Source: Anaeromyxobacter dehalogenans 2CP-C
GTDB taxonomy: Bacteria > Myxococcota > Myxococcia > Myxococcales > Anaeromyxobacteraceae
NCBI RefSeq assembly: GCF_000013385.1
Contig: NC_007760.1
Location: 4,562,001-4,626,000 of the forward strand
Direction: 5' to 3'
DNA: 64,000 nt
The translations under genes and the position numbers were made by a program. The notes beneath the pieces were generated by a model. The model did no database searches. It had not been told where the DNA came from and saw only the letters and a program-made list of their open reading frames with translations. Shown in pieces: positions 1 through 8,198 of this stretch. Each line of letters opens with the position of its first letter. The stretch's first letter is position 1.

Positions 1-351
1 GTTGCCGGGGTTGAGGCGGATGCCGTGCATCCCCGCCTTCAGCGCGGCGAGCGCCAGCCGGTAGTCGAAGTGGATGTCGGCCACCAGCGGCACCGGGGTG
101 GCCTTCACGATCTCCGGCAGCGCGGCGGCGGCGTCCTGGTCGGGCACGGCCAGGCGCACCACGTCGGCCCCGGCCTCGGCCAGCGCGCGGATCTGCGCCA
201 GCGTGGCCGCGGCGTCGGCGGTCTGGGTCGTGGTCATCGACTGCACGGCGATGGGGGCGTCGCCGCCGATCGGCACGTTGCCGACCCGGATCTGCCGGGT
301 CTTCCGGCGCTCGCCCAGCGCCGCGCCCTCACCCTTCCCGTATGCGCCCAC
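1..351 (-). CDS. ispG: 4-hydroxy-3-methylbut-2-enyl diphosphate synthase, N-terminal part (runs off the window)
   Basis: This is the beginning of IspG/GcpE, the [4Fe-4S] enzyme that makes HMBPP in the non-mevalonate isoprenoid pathway. The reverse strand reads through the family hallmarks [18 protein letters not shown], a [20 protein letters not shown] helix, and [20 protein letters not shown] of the TIM barrel. The cluster cysteines lie in the missing C-terminal part. I place the start at a GTG at 351 because GGAGGT sits a few bases upstream and the short leader before the conserved core fits the family. A lipoprotein gene on the same strand ends 80 bases upstream. Identity is secure from the core motif; the start is an inference. 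Confidence 0.93.
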   Translation of the reverse strand, partial: MGAYGKGEGAALGERRKTRQIRVGNVPIGGDAPIAVQSMTTTQTADAAATLAQIRALAEAGADVVRLAVPDQDAAAALPEIVKATPVPLVADIHFDYRLALAALKAGMHGIRLNPGN

Positions 352-430
352 TCGACACCTCCGAAACGGCACGGCGGCCGCGTCCGGATCTAGGACGGGG
401 CCGCCGGCTTCGCCAGCCTGAGGTCGGGGC

Positions 431-1480
431 CTACAGCTTGCCCGCCGCCTTCAGCTCCTGGTCGATGACGGCCTTGAAGGCCTCCAGCGGCTGCGCGCCC
501 GAGATGAGCCGGCCGTTGATGAAGAACGCCGGGGTCCCGCTCACGCCGGCCGCCTCGCCGGCCTTGTGGTGCTCCTGCACCACCGGGGCCTTCTCGCCGG
601 ACTCGAGGCAGCGGTCGAACTTCGCGCCGTCCACGCCGACCTCGCGGGCGTAGCCCTTCAGGTCGTCCACGGCGAGCTTCCCGTTCGCCGCGAACAGCCG
701 GTCGTGCATCTCCCAGTACTTGCCCTGGTCGCCGGCGCAGTGCGCCGCCTCGGCCGCCTTGGGCGCCAGGTCGTGCGAGGGCAGCGGGAAGTCGCGGTAG
801 ACCACCCGGACCTTGCCCGGGTACGCGGCCATCACGTCCTTCATGGTCGGCTCGGCGCGCACGCAGAACGGGCACTGGTAGTCGGAGAACTCGACGATGG
901 TGATGGGCGCGTCGGCCGGGCCCTTCGACGGGCCAGTCGCCGCGACCTCGACCTTGGGCGGCATGTACGCGGGCAGCAGCACCTCGACGTTCATGTCCTT
1001 CTTCAGCTTCTCGTAGTACGCCGTCAGCTCGGCCTGGGCCTTCTGGTTCTTGATGAACCGGGCGATGTCCGGCTTCACCTGGTCGATGGGCGGGAGCTGC
1101 TGGCCGCCGGCCTTGGCCCGCTCGTACAGGGCGCGGACCTCGTCGTCGGCGGGCTCGGGGATCTTCGCGACCACGTCGCGGTTCACCAGCTCGTCCGGCG
1201 TGATGCCCTCGGCCTTGGCCTTCGCCTCGAACACGCGGCGGCGGATCATCGACTCGAGGCCCTGCCGCTTCAGCTGGTACTTCTGCTCCTCGTACTGCTG
1301 CTCGAGCTGCTTCAGGTCGCTCTTCACGAGCTCGTCCAGCTCGCCCGCGGTGATGGCCTGGCCGCCGACCTTCGCGACCGGCGCCGACGGGTTCTCCTTC
1401 TGCTGCGCCGGCTGGGCCGGGCGGGGGGACTGGCAGGCGGCCGCGAGGACGGCGAGCGCGCCGAGGACGACGTTGCGCAT
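431..1480 (-). CDS. lipoprotein with SurA_N-like chaperone region fused to a DsbA-type thiol oxidoreductase
   Basis: A 349-residue exported protein. Residues 1-16 form a lipoprotein signal ending LAAAC, so Cys16 should be lipidated. Residues 36-170 resemble the N-terminal domain of SurA/PpiC-type periplasmic chaperones (a [12 protein letters not shown] start, then charged helices and an EVRALYE segment). Residues 185-345 are a DsbA-like thioredoxin fold with CPFC at 203-206, and [10 protein letters not shown] carries the cis-proline. It probably oxidises or escorts disulfide-containing envelope proteins. The ATG at 1480 is chosen because the signal peptide begins exactly there; upstream sequence in the same frame is unlike protein. 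It diverges from trxB across 212 bases. The fusion is clear in the sequence; its substrates are unknown. Confidence 0.85.
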   Translation of the reverse strand: MRNVVLGALAVLAAACQSPRPAQPAQQKENPSAPVAKVGGQAITAGELDELVKSDLKQLEQQYEEQKYQLKRQGLESMIRRRVFEAKAKAEGITPDELVNRDVVAKIPEPADDEVRALYERAKAGGQQLPPIDQVKPDIARFIKNQKAQAELTAYYEKLKKDMNVEVLLPAYMPPKVEVAATGPSKGPADAPITIVEFSDYQCPFCVRAEPTMKDVMAAYPGKVRVVYRDFPLPSHDLAPKAAEAAHCAGDQGKYWEMHDRLFAANGKLAVDDLKGYAREVGVDGAKFDRCLESGEKAPVVQEHHKAGEAAGVSGTPAFFINGRLISGAQPLEAFKAVIDQELKAAGKL

Positions 1481-1692
1481 GGGGATGTTGGCTCCGCGGG
1501 GAAGTGTGTCGGGCCGACGGCCCGGAGGAGGCGAACCTTCCGCCAAAACGGCCGGTCCGTCAACGGTTTCGACCGCGCACGGCGGGGCGCCGGGCGCCTC
1601 CTCGCCCGGGCGATGCGCGGGCGAACCTTCGCCGTGACACGCTGGCTCCAAGCGGCTATTCAGAGGTCCCCTCGCACCAGGGAGGTCACGCC

Positions 1693-2637
1693 ATGTCCAA
1701 GCACGAGCGGCTCGTCATCGTCGGCAGCGGCCCCGCGGGCTACACCGCCGCGCTCTACGCCGCGCGCGCCAACCTCCGGCCGCTGCTGTTCGAGGGCATG
1801 CAGCCGGGCGGGCAGCTGACCATCACCAGCGAGGTGGAGAACTTCCCCGGCTTCCCCGAGGGCATCCTCGGGCCGGAGCTGATGGAGAAGATGAAGAAGC
1901 AGGCCGAGCGCTTCGGCACGCGCTTCGAGGCGAGCGAGATCACCCGGGTGGACTTCTCGCAGCGCCCGTTCAAGCTCTGGCAGGACGACACGCTCTACAC
2001 CGCCGACGCGGTGATCATCGCCACCGGCGCGTCCGCCAAGTGGCTGCAGATCCCGTCGGAGAAGCAGTACCAGGGGCGCGGCGTGTCGGCCTGCGCCACC
2101 TGCGACGGCTTCTTCTTCCGCGGCGTGGAGGTCGCGGTGGTGGGCGGCGGCGACACGGCGCTGGAGGAGGCGAGCTTCCTCACCAAGTACGCGAGCAAGG
2201 TGCACGTGGTGCACCGCCGCGGCGAGCTGCGCGCCTCGAAGATCATGCAGGACCGCGCCCGCAAGAACCCGAAGATCGAGCTCGCGCTGAACGCGGTGGT
2301 GGACGAGATCCTCGGCGACGGGAAGGCGGTCACCGGCGTCCGGCTCAAGGACACCCGCGACGGCTCGACCCGCGAGCTGCCGCTGAAGGGCGTGTTCATG
2401 GGCATCGGTCACGAGCCCAACACCGGCATCTTCAAGGGCCAGCTCGAGATGAACGAGGTCGGTTACCTCGCCGTGAAGGCGCCGTCCACCGCCACCAGCG
2501 TGGCGGGCGTGTTCGCGGCGGGCGACGTCTCGGACCCGCACTACCGGCAGGCGATCAGCGCGGCCGGCACCGGCTGCTCCGCGGCGATCGACGCGGAGCG
2601 CTGGCTGGGCGAGCACGTCACCGAGAGCTGGAACTAG
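1693..2637 (+). CDS. trxB: thioredoxin reductase (NADPH)
   Basis: A 314-residue flavoenzyme that reduces thioredoxin with NADPH in the cytoplasm. The FAD-binding [16 protein letters not shown] is at about residues 11-26, the redox-active CATC at 134-137, the NADPH-site [10 protein letters not shown] near 153, and the C-terminal FAD motif [11 protein letters not shown] near 277. The length matches E. coli TrxB. An AGGGAGGT ribosome-binding site lies just upstream of ATG 1693. moaC follows after 5 bases and is probably co-transcribed. The neighbouring divergent DsbA-like gene makes this a small thiol-redox locus. Confidence 0.96.
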   Translation: MSKHERLVIVGSGPAGYTAALYAARANLRPLLFEGMQPGGQLTITSEVENFPGFPEGILGPELMEKMKKQAERFGTRFEASEITRVDFSQRPFKLWQDDTLYTADAVIIATGASAKWLQIPSEKQYQGRGVSACATCDGFFFRGVEVAVVGGGDTALEEASFLTKYASKVHVVHRRGELRASKIMQDRARKNPKIELALNAVVDEILGDGKAVTGVRLKDTRDGSTRELPLKGVFMGIGHEPNTGIFKGQLEMNEVGYLAVKAPSTATSVAGVFAAGDVSDPHYRQAISAAGTGCSAAIDAERWLGEHVTESWN

Positions 2638-2642
2638 CCGCC

Positions 2643-3140
2643 ATGAAGATGATCGACGTCGGCGCGAAGCCGAAGACCGAGCGCGTGGCGGTGGCGCGCG
2701 GCTTCGTGGCCATGTCCGCCGACACGGTGGGCCGGATCCGCGCGGGCGAGGTGGAGAAGGGCGACGTGCTCGCCGCCGCGCGGCTGGCCGGCGTCATGGC
2801 CGCGAAGAAGACGCCGGACCTGGTGCCGCTCTGCCACCCCATCGCGCTCTCCGCCGTGGACGTGAGCGCGGTGCCGGGCCCGGGCGGCGTGGCGGTCGAG
2901 GCGACCGTGCGCACGGTGGACCGGACCGGCGTCGAGATGGAGGCGCTCGCCGCGGTCTCCGCGGCCTGCCTGACCATCTACGACATGCTGAAGCGGTACG
3001 AGAAGGGCATGTCGATCACCGCGATCGAGCTCATCGAGAAGAAGGGCGGGCGGAGCGGGCACTGGACGCGCGGCCCCGCAGCCCCGCCGGATCGACGCCG
3101 AGGAAGCGGATCGCGTTCGCGCCGCACACGCGGCGGATGA
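2643..3140 (+). CDS. moaC: cyclic pyranopterin monophosphate synthase
   Basis: MoaC makes cyclic pyranopterin monophosphate in molybdenum cofactor synthesis. The 165-residue product contains [12 protein letters not shown] (about residues 60-71), [21 protein letters not shown] (about 98-118) and KKGGRSGH, all diagnostic. After GGRSGH the usual protein has only a few residues more, but here a basic, low-complexity tail of about 25 residues continues to the stop at 3138-3140. That tail lies antisense to the end of the convergent TatD-like gene, which overlaps it by 110 bases. The pathway has a client in the window: MsrP at 28.2 kb is a molybdopterin enzyme. Confidence 0.95.
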   Translation: MKMIDVGAKPKTERVAVARGFVAMSADTVGRIRAGEVEKGDVLAAARLAGVMAAKKTPDLVPLCHPIALSAVDVSAVPGPGGVAVEATVRTVDRTGVEMEALAAVSAACLTIYDMLKRYEKGMSITAIELIEKKGGRSGHWTRGPAAPPDRRRGSGSRSRRTRGG

Positions 3141-3858
3141 CGGCGGGCGCGAGCCCGGCCTTCGCCATCCGGTCGGCCGCCCGCGCCAGCGCCAGCAGGT
3201 CCCCTCCCCCGACCCCGGCGTCGGAGCCGAGGACGATCCCCTCCGGCCCCAGCGACGCCACCAGCCGCACCGCCGCGTCCACCGCGCCGCGCGGCCCGGC
3301 CCCGCCGGACAGCGACAGGCCCGCCAGGTGGCCGCAGGCGCGGATCGCCTTCACGGTCCGTTCATCGGCGCCCGCGACCAGCACCCGGGCCGGCTCCAGC
3401 TCCGACTCGCGCAGCGCCGCGAGCAGCCGCCGGGTGAGGCGCTCGCGCCCGCGCAGCGGGACCGCCGCGATCACCGGCCGCCGCAGCTCCCGCGCCAGCT
3501 CGAGCTGGCGCGCCAGCACCCGCTCCTCCAGCGCGCCGCCCTCGGCCAGCCCCACCGCGCCGAGCGCCGCCACCTCCGGGCGGCCCAGCGCGTCCGGCAG
3601 CTCCGCGAGCAGCGCCTCCAGGCCGCGCGACGGGATCCGGCGCGGGTGGATGCCGAGGGCGGCCCAGGCGGCGAGGCCGCCGCGGCGCAGCCGCCGCGCG
3701 GCGGCGGCGACCTGCTCCCAGGCGCGGCGGATGGCCGCGGGCGTCGCCGTGCCCCCCCCGTCGCCGGACGCCACCAGCGCCCCCTCGATCCCGAAGAAGC
3801 GGAGGTCGGCGACCTCGCGCGCCCCGAGCGCGCCGGCGTGGAGGAAGGCGTCGAACAC
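3031..3858 (-). CDS. TatD-like amidohydrolase-fold protein with most metal ligands missing
   Basis: 275 residues from a GTG at 3858. The fold signature of TatD DNases is visible: [25 protein letters not shown], a VLGSDAG segment, and a [12 protein letters not shown] end. The catalytic ligands are mostly gone. The N-terminal HxH is FLH (MFDAFLHAG), the glutamate of GEIGLD is absent ([10 protein letters not shown]), the histidine after PV is replaced (VIAAVPLRG) and the next histidine strand reads VLVAGAD. Only one N-terminal His and the late Asp remain. I infer a non-catalytic or altered relative. It is downstream of cheR-cheW on the same strand, and its 3' end overlaps moaC. Confidence 0.72.
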   Translation of the reverse strand: MFDAFLHAGALGAREVADLRFFGIEGALVASGDGGGTATPAAIRRAWEQVAAAARRLRRGGLAAWAALGIHPRRIPSRGLEALLAELPDALGRPEVAALGAVGLAEGGALEERVLARQLELARELRRPVIAAVPLRGRERLTRRLLAALRESELEPARVLVAGADERTVKAIRACGHLAGLSLSGGAGPRGAVDAAVRLVASLGPEGIVLGSDAGVGGGDLLALARAADRMAKAGLAPAVIRRVCGANAIRFLGVDPAGLRGRASSARSARPSSR

Positions 3859-3911
3859 GGCGGGGATCGTAACCGGCCGCGGGGGGGAAAGCCCGCGCGG
3901 ACGCCGCGCCG

Positions 3912-4715
3912 TCAGCCCGGGCGCCGCAGCAGCGTCGCCCCGCCGTCCTCCACCCATTCGACGGGGAGGTCCGCCGCGAGCGGCAGCTCCACCGGGCCCA
4001 GCACCAGCCATCCCCCCGGGCGCACCGCCGAGAGCAGCGTGCGCAGCGCCGCGGCCGCGACCGCCGGGTCGAAGTAGATGAGGACGTTGCGGCACACCAC
4101 CGCGTCGAACGCGGGCCCGGGGAGCGGGTCGCGGACGAGGTTGTGGTGGCGGAGCTCGACGCCCGCGCGCACCTCCGGGTGCACCGCCCGCGCGCCGTCC
4201 GGGCCCGCCGGCAGGAGCCAGCGCGCCGCCAGCGCCGGCGGGAGGCGCCGCAGCGCCCGCGGGCCGTAGCGCGCGCGCCGCGCCGCCTCGAGCGCGCCGG
4301 CGGAGACGTCGGTCGCGAGGACGCGATCGCCAGCGGCCGCGTCCCGGCCGGCGTCGCGCAGCAGCATGGCGAGCCCGTAGGCCTCCTCGCCGCTCGCGCA
4401 GCCCGCCGACCACAGGCGGAGCGGCGCCGCGCCGTCCGCGGCGCGCCGCGCCAGCGCGGCGAGTTGCTCGGGGTGGCGCCAGAACGAGGTCTCGCGCACC
4501 GTGGCCTGCTCCACCAGCGCCGCGAGCGCCCCGGCGTCGCCCGCCACGACCGCCGCCGCGAGCCGCGCCGGCGTCGTGCCCCGGTCTTCCGCGGCGCGCT
4601 CCATCGCCGCCCGCAGCGCGTCGCCCAGGCCGCTCGCCAGCGAGAGCCCCGTCTCCGCGGCGAGCGCGCCGGCCACCGCGGCGAGGTCCGCCGGCGAGGC
4701 CGCGCCCGCGGTCAC
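3912..4715 (-). CDS. cheR: CheR-type chemoreceptor methyltransferase
   Basis: A 267-residue SAM-dependent methyltransferase that should methylate glutamates of chemoreceptors. It carries TVRETSFWRHPEQ between the N-terminal helical domain and the catalytic domain, the SAM motif WSAGCASGEEAYGLAM, and CRNVLIYFDP near the C-terminus. The GTG start at 4715 overlaps the stop of the upstream cheW-like gene in a GTGA, so the two are translationally coupled. No CheA, CheB or receptor is encoded nearby; the partners must be elsewhere. Many myxobacteria have several dispersed Che systems, which fits. Confidence 0.9.
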   Translation of the reverse strand: MTAGAASPADLAAVAGALAAETGLSLASGLGDALRAAMERAAEDRGTTPARLAAAVVAGDAGALAALVEQATVRETSFWRHPEQLAALARRAADGAAPLRLWSAGCASGEEAYGLAMLLRDAGRDAAAGDRVLATDVSAGALEAARRARYGPRALRRLPPALAARWLLPAGPDGARAVHPEVRAGVELRHHNLVRDPLPGPAFDAVVCRNVLIYFDPAVAAAALRTLLSAVRPGGWLVLGPVELPLAADLPVEWVEDGGATLLRRPG

Positions 4716-5260
4716 GGCGCCGCCAGCGCGGCGCGCAGCGGCGACGGGTCGAGGAGCGGGAGGACCTCGCCGCCGTCCACGCACAGGCCGGCGAGGAGCG
4801 GCGAGCCGCGCCAGCCCTCCGGCGCCGCCTCGGCCGGATCGCCCTCGTACAGCGACGGGCCGTCCACCGTGCCCGCCACGCGCTCCACCGCGAGCCCCAG
4901 CGCCGGCGCGCCCGCGAGGATCACCACGCGCGCGTCGAGGTCGAGGTCCGCGCGCGCGCCCGCGGCGGCGGCGAGGTCCGCGACGACGACCGGGACCCCG
5001 CGCCAGGAGAACGTCCCGAGCACGTGGGCCGGCGCGCCCGGCAGCGGGGCGAGCGCGACCATGCGGACCACCTCGGCCACCTGCGCGGACGGCAGGAGGG
5101 CGCGGCGGCCGGCGGTCTCGAGCACGAGGTGCAGCCCCGGGAGCCAGGCGCCGCCGAGCGCCGCGAGCGCCCGCTGCGCGTCGCGGAGGGCGCCGGAGAG
5201 CCGGCGGACCTCGGCGGTGAGCGCCGCGCGCGCGGAGGCGGTGGGGAGGTCGGTCGGCAT
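4712..5260 (-). CDS. CheW-like coupling protein
   Basis: 182 residues. The first 35 or so form a charged helix (ARAALTAEVRRLSGALRDAQRAL), followed by a CheW domain: LHLVLETAGRRALLPSAQVAEVVRM, then LGTFSWRGVPVVVADLA, and a late LCVDGGEVLPLLDPSPL. CheW domains link receptors to the CheA kinase. ATG 5260 lies only 3-4 codons ahead of the helix. The stop overlaps the cheR start (GTGA). Upstream is a G-rich spacer without a recognisable promoter. Identity as a CheW-domain protein is good; membership of a particular pathway cannot be told. Confidence 0.82.
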   Translation of the reverse strand: MPTDLPTASARAALTAEVRRLSGALRDAQRALAALGGAWLPGLHLVLETAGRRALLPSAQVAEVVRMVALAPLPGAPAHVLGTFSWRGVPVVVADLAAAAGARADLDLDARVVILAGAPALGLAVERVAGTVDGPSLYEGDPAEAAPEGWRGSPLLAGLCVDGGEVLPLLDPSPLRAALAAP

Positions 5261-5639
5261 CGGCGTCGGTGGAGGATAGCGCAACCGTCGAGGGGGGAGG
5301 GGGGCGGGAGGGGTGGAGGGGGATGGGGGGCGTGGGGGGGCTTTGAGGTGCGGGGGCGGCGCAGGATGGCGGGCGTGGAGGGGGCTTTGAGGGTGCGGGG
5401 GCGGTCGGGGGCGGGACTGAGGGCCGGAACCGGGGATGGCGGGATCGGCTTGCGAGCGGCCTGAGGGGGAGGCGCGGGGCGCGGGACGGGGGAATGCTCG
5501 CCGCTCGCGGTGAGCCTGTCGAACCGCGAGCTGGGCGCGAGATGCGAGGTGCGGGCGGGACTCCGCGAGCGTAGCGGACGTTTGCGACCCACACGGTGAG
5601 TGGATCCTCGTCTCACCATGCGTTAATATCTGCCCAATC
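5261..5639. repeat. 379-bp gene-free, G-rich spacer with an imperfect duplication
   Basis: Between cheW and RAYT1. From about 5291 to 5346 the + strand is nearly pure purine with many runs of three to seven Gs, so it could form G-quadruplexes. A segment containing GGGGGCTTTGAG and then TGCGGGGGCGG occurs twice, near 5336 and 5379. GGATCGGCTTGCGAG at about 5442 recurs at 37391. A REP hairpin lies at 5503-5531. The last 30 bases before RAYT1 are unusually AT-rich (GTTAATATCTGCCCAATC) and could hold its promoter. No protein-like reading frame is apparent. Confidence 0.6.
5503..5531 (+). repeat. REP hairpin, family 1 (upstream copy of RAYT1)
   Basis: A perfect 9-bp stem: GCTCGCGGT at 5503-5511 pairs with ACCGCGAGC at 5523-5531 around the loop GAGCCTGTCGA. 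A second hairpin with the same GGT-loop-ACC design but a different outer stem is at 37518-37551, and an inverted copy lies at 6291-6313 inside the 3' end of RAYT1. Conserved loop with covarying stem is the pattern expected of REP elements recognised by RAYT transposases. Confidence 0.75.
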
Positions 5640-6365
5640 ATGATCCGCGGCGCTCGTCAGCTCCGGTTCCGGCTCTCCCCTCCTCGCAGCCACGGCGGCC
5701 GTCGGCCCGGCGCGGGGCGCAAGCCCTCGGGCGCGCGGGCGGGGGTCTCGCACCACGGGCGGCCTTCGGTCACCGCCTCTTCTCCGGTCCACGTCACCTT
5801 GCGTGTGCTCCCGCACGTCTGGAACCTGCGGAGCCAGCGCGCGCTCCGGGTCGTCGAGGCGGCGTTCGAGGCCGCCACGGCGGCTCGCAGCACCTTCCGC
5901 GTGGTCCACTTCGCGCTCGAGGGGAACCACCTCCACCTCATCGCGGAGGCGGACGGGTCGCGGGCGCTCTCCTCGGGGATGCAGGGGCTGTGCATCCGGC
6001 TCGCGAAGGGGCTCAACCGCATGATGGGGCGGCGCGGCAGGGTCTTCGCGGACCGCTACCACGCCCGCGTGCTCGGGACGCCTTCCGAGGTCCGCAACGC
6101 GCTCGCCTACGTGCTGCTGAATCACCGCAGCCACCTTGCGCGGCTCGGGAAGACACCAGGGCGCGGAGGCGTGGACCGCTTCTCGTCGGGGAAGTGGTTC
6201 GACGGGTGGCGCGGCGGTGGGGCTGGGGTGCTCGACGGCGCGCGCAGGGTCACCGCAGCGCCGCGCACCTGGCTGCTCCGCACGGGCTGGCGTGGTTCGA
6301 CGGGCTCACCACGAGCGGAGCGGGGGCTGCTCTCGCCGGACGAGCTCCCGGCCTCACCGCGCTGA
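5640..6365 (+). CDS. REP-associated tyrosine transposase (RAYT1, Y1/IS200-like HUH nuclease)
   Basis: 241 residues. The HUH motif is GNHLHLIAEADG (about residues 98-109), GRVFADRYHARVL follows near 131, and the candidate catalytic tyrosine is in RNALAYVLLNHRSHLARLG. Ahead of the catalytic domain is a basic GGRRPGAGRKPSG segment that resembles a DNA-contacting arm. RAYTs cut and rejoin single strands at REP hairpins and are domesticated rather than self-spreading. This one is flanked by inverted REPs at 5503-5531 and 6291-6313. The downstream REP supplies part of its C-terminal coding sequence, so the natural end of the protein may have been altered. No obvious ribosome-binding site precedes ATG 5640. 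It is convergent with ggt, 26 bases away. Confidence 0.88.
   Translation: MIRGARQLRFRLSPPRSHGGRRPGAGRKPSGARAGVSHHGRPSVTASSPVHVTLRVLPHVWNLRSQRALRVVEAAFEAATAARSTFRVVHFALEGNHLHLIAEADGSRALSSGMQGLCIRLAKGLNRMMGRRGRVFADRYHARVLGTPSEVRNALAYVLLNHRSHLARLGKTPGRGGVDRFSSGKWFDGWRGGGAGVLDGARRVTAAPRTWLLRTGWRGSTGSPRAERGLLSPDELPASPR
6291..6313 (-). repeat. REP hairpin, family 1, inverted copy inside the RAYT1 3' end
   Basis: CGTGGT at 6291-6296 pairs with ACCACG at 6308-6313 around TCGACGGGCTC, the reverse complement of the family-1 loop GAGCCxGTCGA. Opposite orientation to the copy at 5503-5531, so RAYT1 sits between inverted REPs. Confidence 0.65.
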
Positions 6366-6391
6366 CGCGCTCGGCTGCCAGCCCCACCCGC

Positions 6392-8050
6392 CTACGGCGC
6401 CGCCGCCCCGCCCTCGAGCAGCGGGTCGCTGGCGGCCTCCACCCAGCCCTCGGGGGCGACGCGGGCGGCGTGCGCGTTCGACCAGCGGCGCTCGCGCCAG
6501 AGCAGGCGGTGCCCCCTCGCCTCCAGCGCCCGGGCGGTGGCGGCCTCGAGGCCGTTCGGCTCGACCTGCAGCGCGTCGGGCCTCCACTGATGGTGGATGC
6601 GCGGGGCGGCGAGCGCCTCGGCGAGCCCCATCCCGTCGTCCACCACGTGCGAGATCACCTGCGCCACGGTCGTCGGGATCGTGGTCCCGCCGGCGGCGCC
6701 GACGACGAGCGCGAGCTTGCCGGCGGGGTCGAACACGAGCGTGGGCGCCATCGACGACAGCGGCACCTTGCCGGGCGCGGGGGCGTTCGCGCCGGTGCCG
6801 ACGGCGCCGAACACGTTCGCGGCGCCGGGCGCGGCGTCGAAGTCGTCCATCTCGTCGTTGAGCAGGATCCCGGTGCCGGGCACCACCACGCAGGAGCCGA
6901 ACAGGAAGTTCACGGTGGTGGTGAGGGCGACCGCGTTCCCCTCCCGGTCGATGACCGACAGGTGCGCGGTCTGGCTCGACTCCTGCGTGGGCGGGGGCGC
7001 CTCCACCGTCGCGGCGCGCTCGCCGACGGCGGCGGCGAGCCGCGCGGCGCCGTCGGGCGACACGAGCTCGCGCTCGACCTGGGCGGCGCCGGGCACGAAC
7101 GCGGGGTCGCCGAGCACGGCGCGCCGGGCGAACAGCCGCTTCTCCACCTCGGCCATGGCGTGGAGGAACCGCTCGGGCCGGTAGCCGCCTTCCCGCGGGT
7201 CCTCGTGCTCGAGCGCCTGCAGGAGCCCGATCACGATGCTGCCGCCGGACGAGGGCAGCGGCATCGACACGACCCGGTGCCCGCGGTAGCGCCCCTCGAG
7301 CGGCGTCCGCTCGCGGGTCCGGTACGCGGCGAGGTCCGCCTCGGTGAGCACCCCGCCCTCGGCCTGCGCGGCCCGCGCGATCCTCCGGGCGAGGGGCCCG
7401 CGGTAGAACGCCTCGGGGTCGCGCCCGAGGGCCCGGAGCGTCCGCGCCAGCTCGGGCTGGCGGAGCCGCCACCCGGGCGCGGGCGCGGCGGGCGCCCTGC
7501 CGTCGCCGCGCTCGAGGAACGTGCGCGCGGCCTCGGGGCGCGCGCCGAGGCACGGGAGCCGGCTCCGCGCGGCGCGGACGTAGTGCAGGTTCACCGGCGC
7601 GCCCTGCTCGGCGAGCCGCGCCGCGGGCTCCACCAGCCGCGGGAGCGGCCGCGTCCCGAAGCGCCGCGCCAGCTCGGCGTACCCCTTCACCGCCCCCGGC
7701 ACCGCCACCGCCAGCCCGCCGTCGAGCGAGCGCGACGGCCCGGTCCCCCCGGCGCCGCCCGCGAACATGGTCGCCGACGCGCCCCGGGGCGCCACCTCGC
7801 GGAAGTCGAGCGCCACCACCCGGCGCTCCCGCGCCAGGTACACGAGCGCGAAGCCACCGCCGCCGATGCCGGAGGACTCGGGCTCGACCACGCTCAGCGC
7901 GAACGCGGCGGCCACGGCCGCGTCCACCGCGTTCCCTCCCTCCCGGAGCACCTGCGCGGCGGCGGCGCTGGCGGCGGGGTGACCGGTGGCGACCGCGCCG
8001 CGCGGGGAGGCGGCGGTGGCCGAGAGCAGGAGGGCGAGCAGGAGCGGCAT
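6392..8050 (-). CDS. ggt: gamma-glutamyltransferase
   Basis: 552 residues. A hydrophobic signal peptide (MPLLLALLLSATAAS) sends it to the periplasm. The proenzyme cleaves itself before Thr361 in ESSQTAHLSVIDREGN, giving the large and small subunits; that Thr is the nucleophile. Other family blocks seen are GGNAVDAAVAAAFALSVVEP, SSGIGGGGFALVY, MPLPSSGGSIVI, the FGSCVVVPGTGILLNDEMDDF lid region and PLSSMAPTLVF. It hydrolyses or transfers the gamma-glutamyl group of glutathione and related compounds. Convergent with RAYT1 and divergent from glmU across 148 bases. Confidence 0.95.
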   Translation of the reverse strand: MPLLLALLLSATAASPRGAVATGHPAASAAAAQVLREGGNAVDAAVAAAFALSVVEPESSGIGGGGFALVYLARERRVVALDFREVAPRGASATMFAGGAGGTGPSRSLDGGLAVAVPGAVKGYAELARRFGTRPLPRLVEPAARLAEQGAPVNLHYVRAARSRLPCLGARPEAARTFLERGDGRAPAAPAPGWRLRQPELARTLRALGRDPEAFYRGPLARRIARAAQAEGGVLTEADLAAYRTRERTPLEGRYRGHRVVSMPLPSSGGSIVIGLLQALEHEDPREGGYRPERFLHAMAEVEKRLFARRAVLGDPAFVPGAAQVERELVSPDGAARLAAAVGERAATVEAPPPTQESSQTAHLSVIDREGNAVALTTTVNFLFGSCVVVPGTGILLNDEMDDFDAAPGAANVFGAVGTGANAPAPGKVPLSSMAPTLVFDPAGKLALVVGAAGGTTIPTTVAQVISHVVDDGMGLAEALAAPRIHHQWRPDALQVEPNGLEAATARALEARGHRLLWRERRWSNAHAARVAPEGWVEAASDPLLEGGAAAP

Positions 8051-8198
8051 GCCGGACCTCTACCACGCCGGGATCCCCCTCCCGACCGGTCCGGCGGGCA
8101 CCTCCGGACGCACCCCCCGGCCGCCCGGGCGCCCGCGCTCCGGGTCACACGTGCGCAGGCTTGATCACAGCCCCCACCCGCGCCTAGCCTCCGCGACC

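Noticed and set aside
5640-6365. Complete IS200/IS605 insertion sequence at RAYT1
   Set aside because: No tnpB and no defined element ends; N-terminal arm and REP neighbours identify a RAYT.
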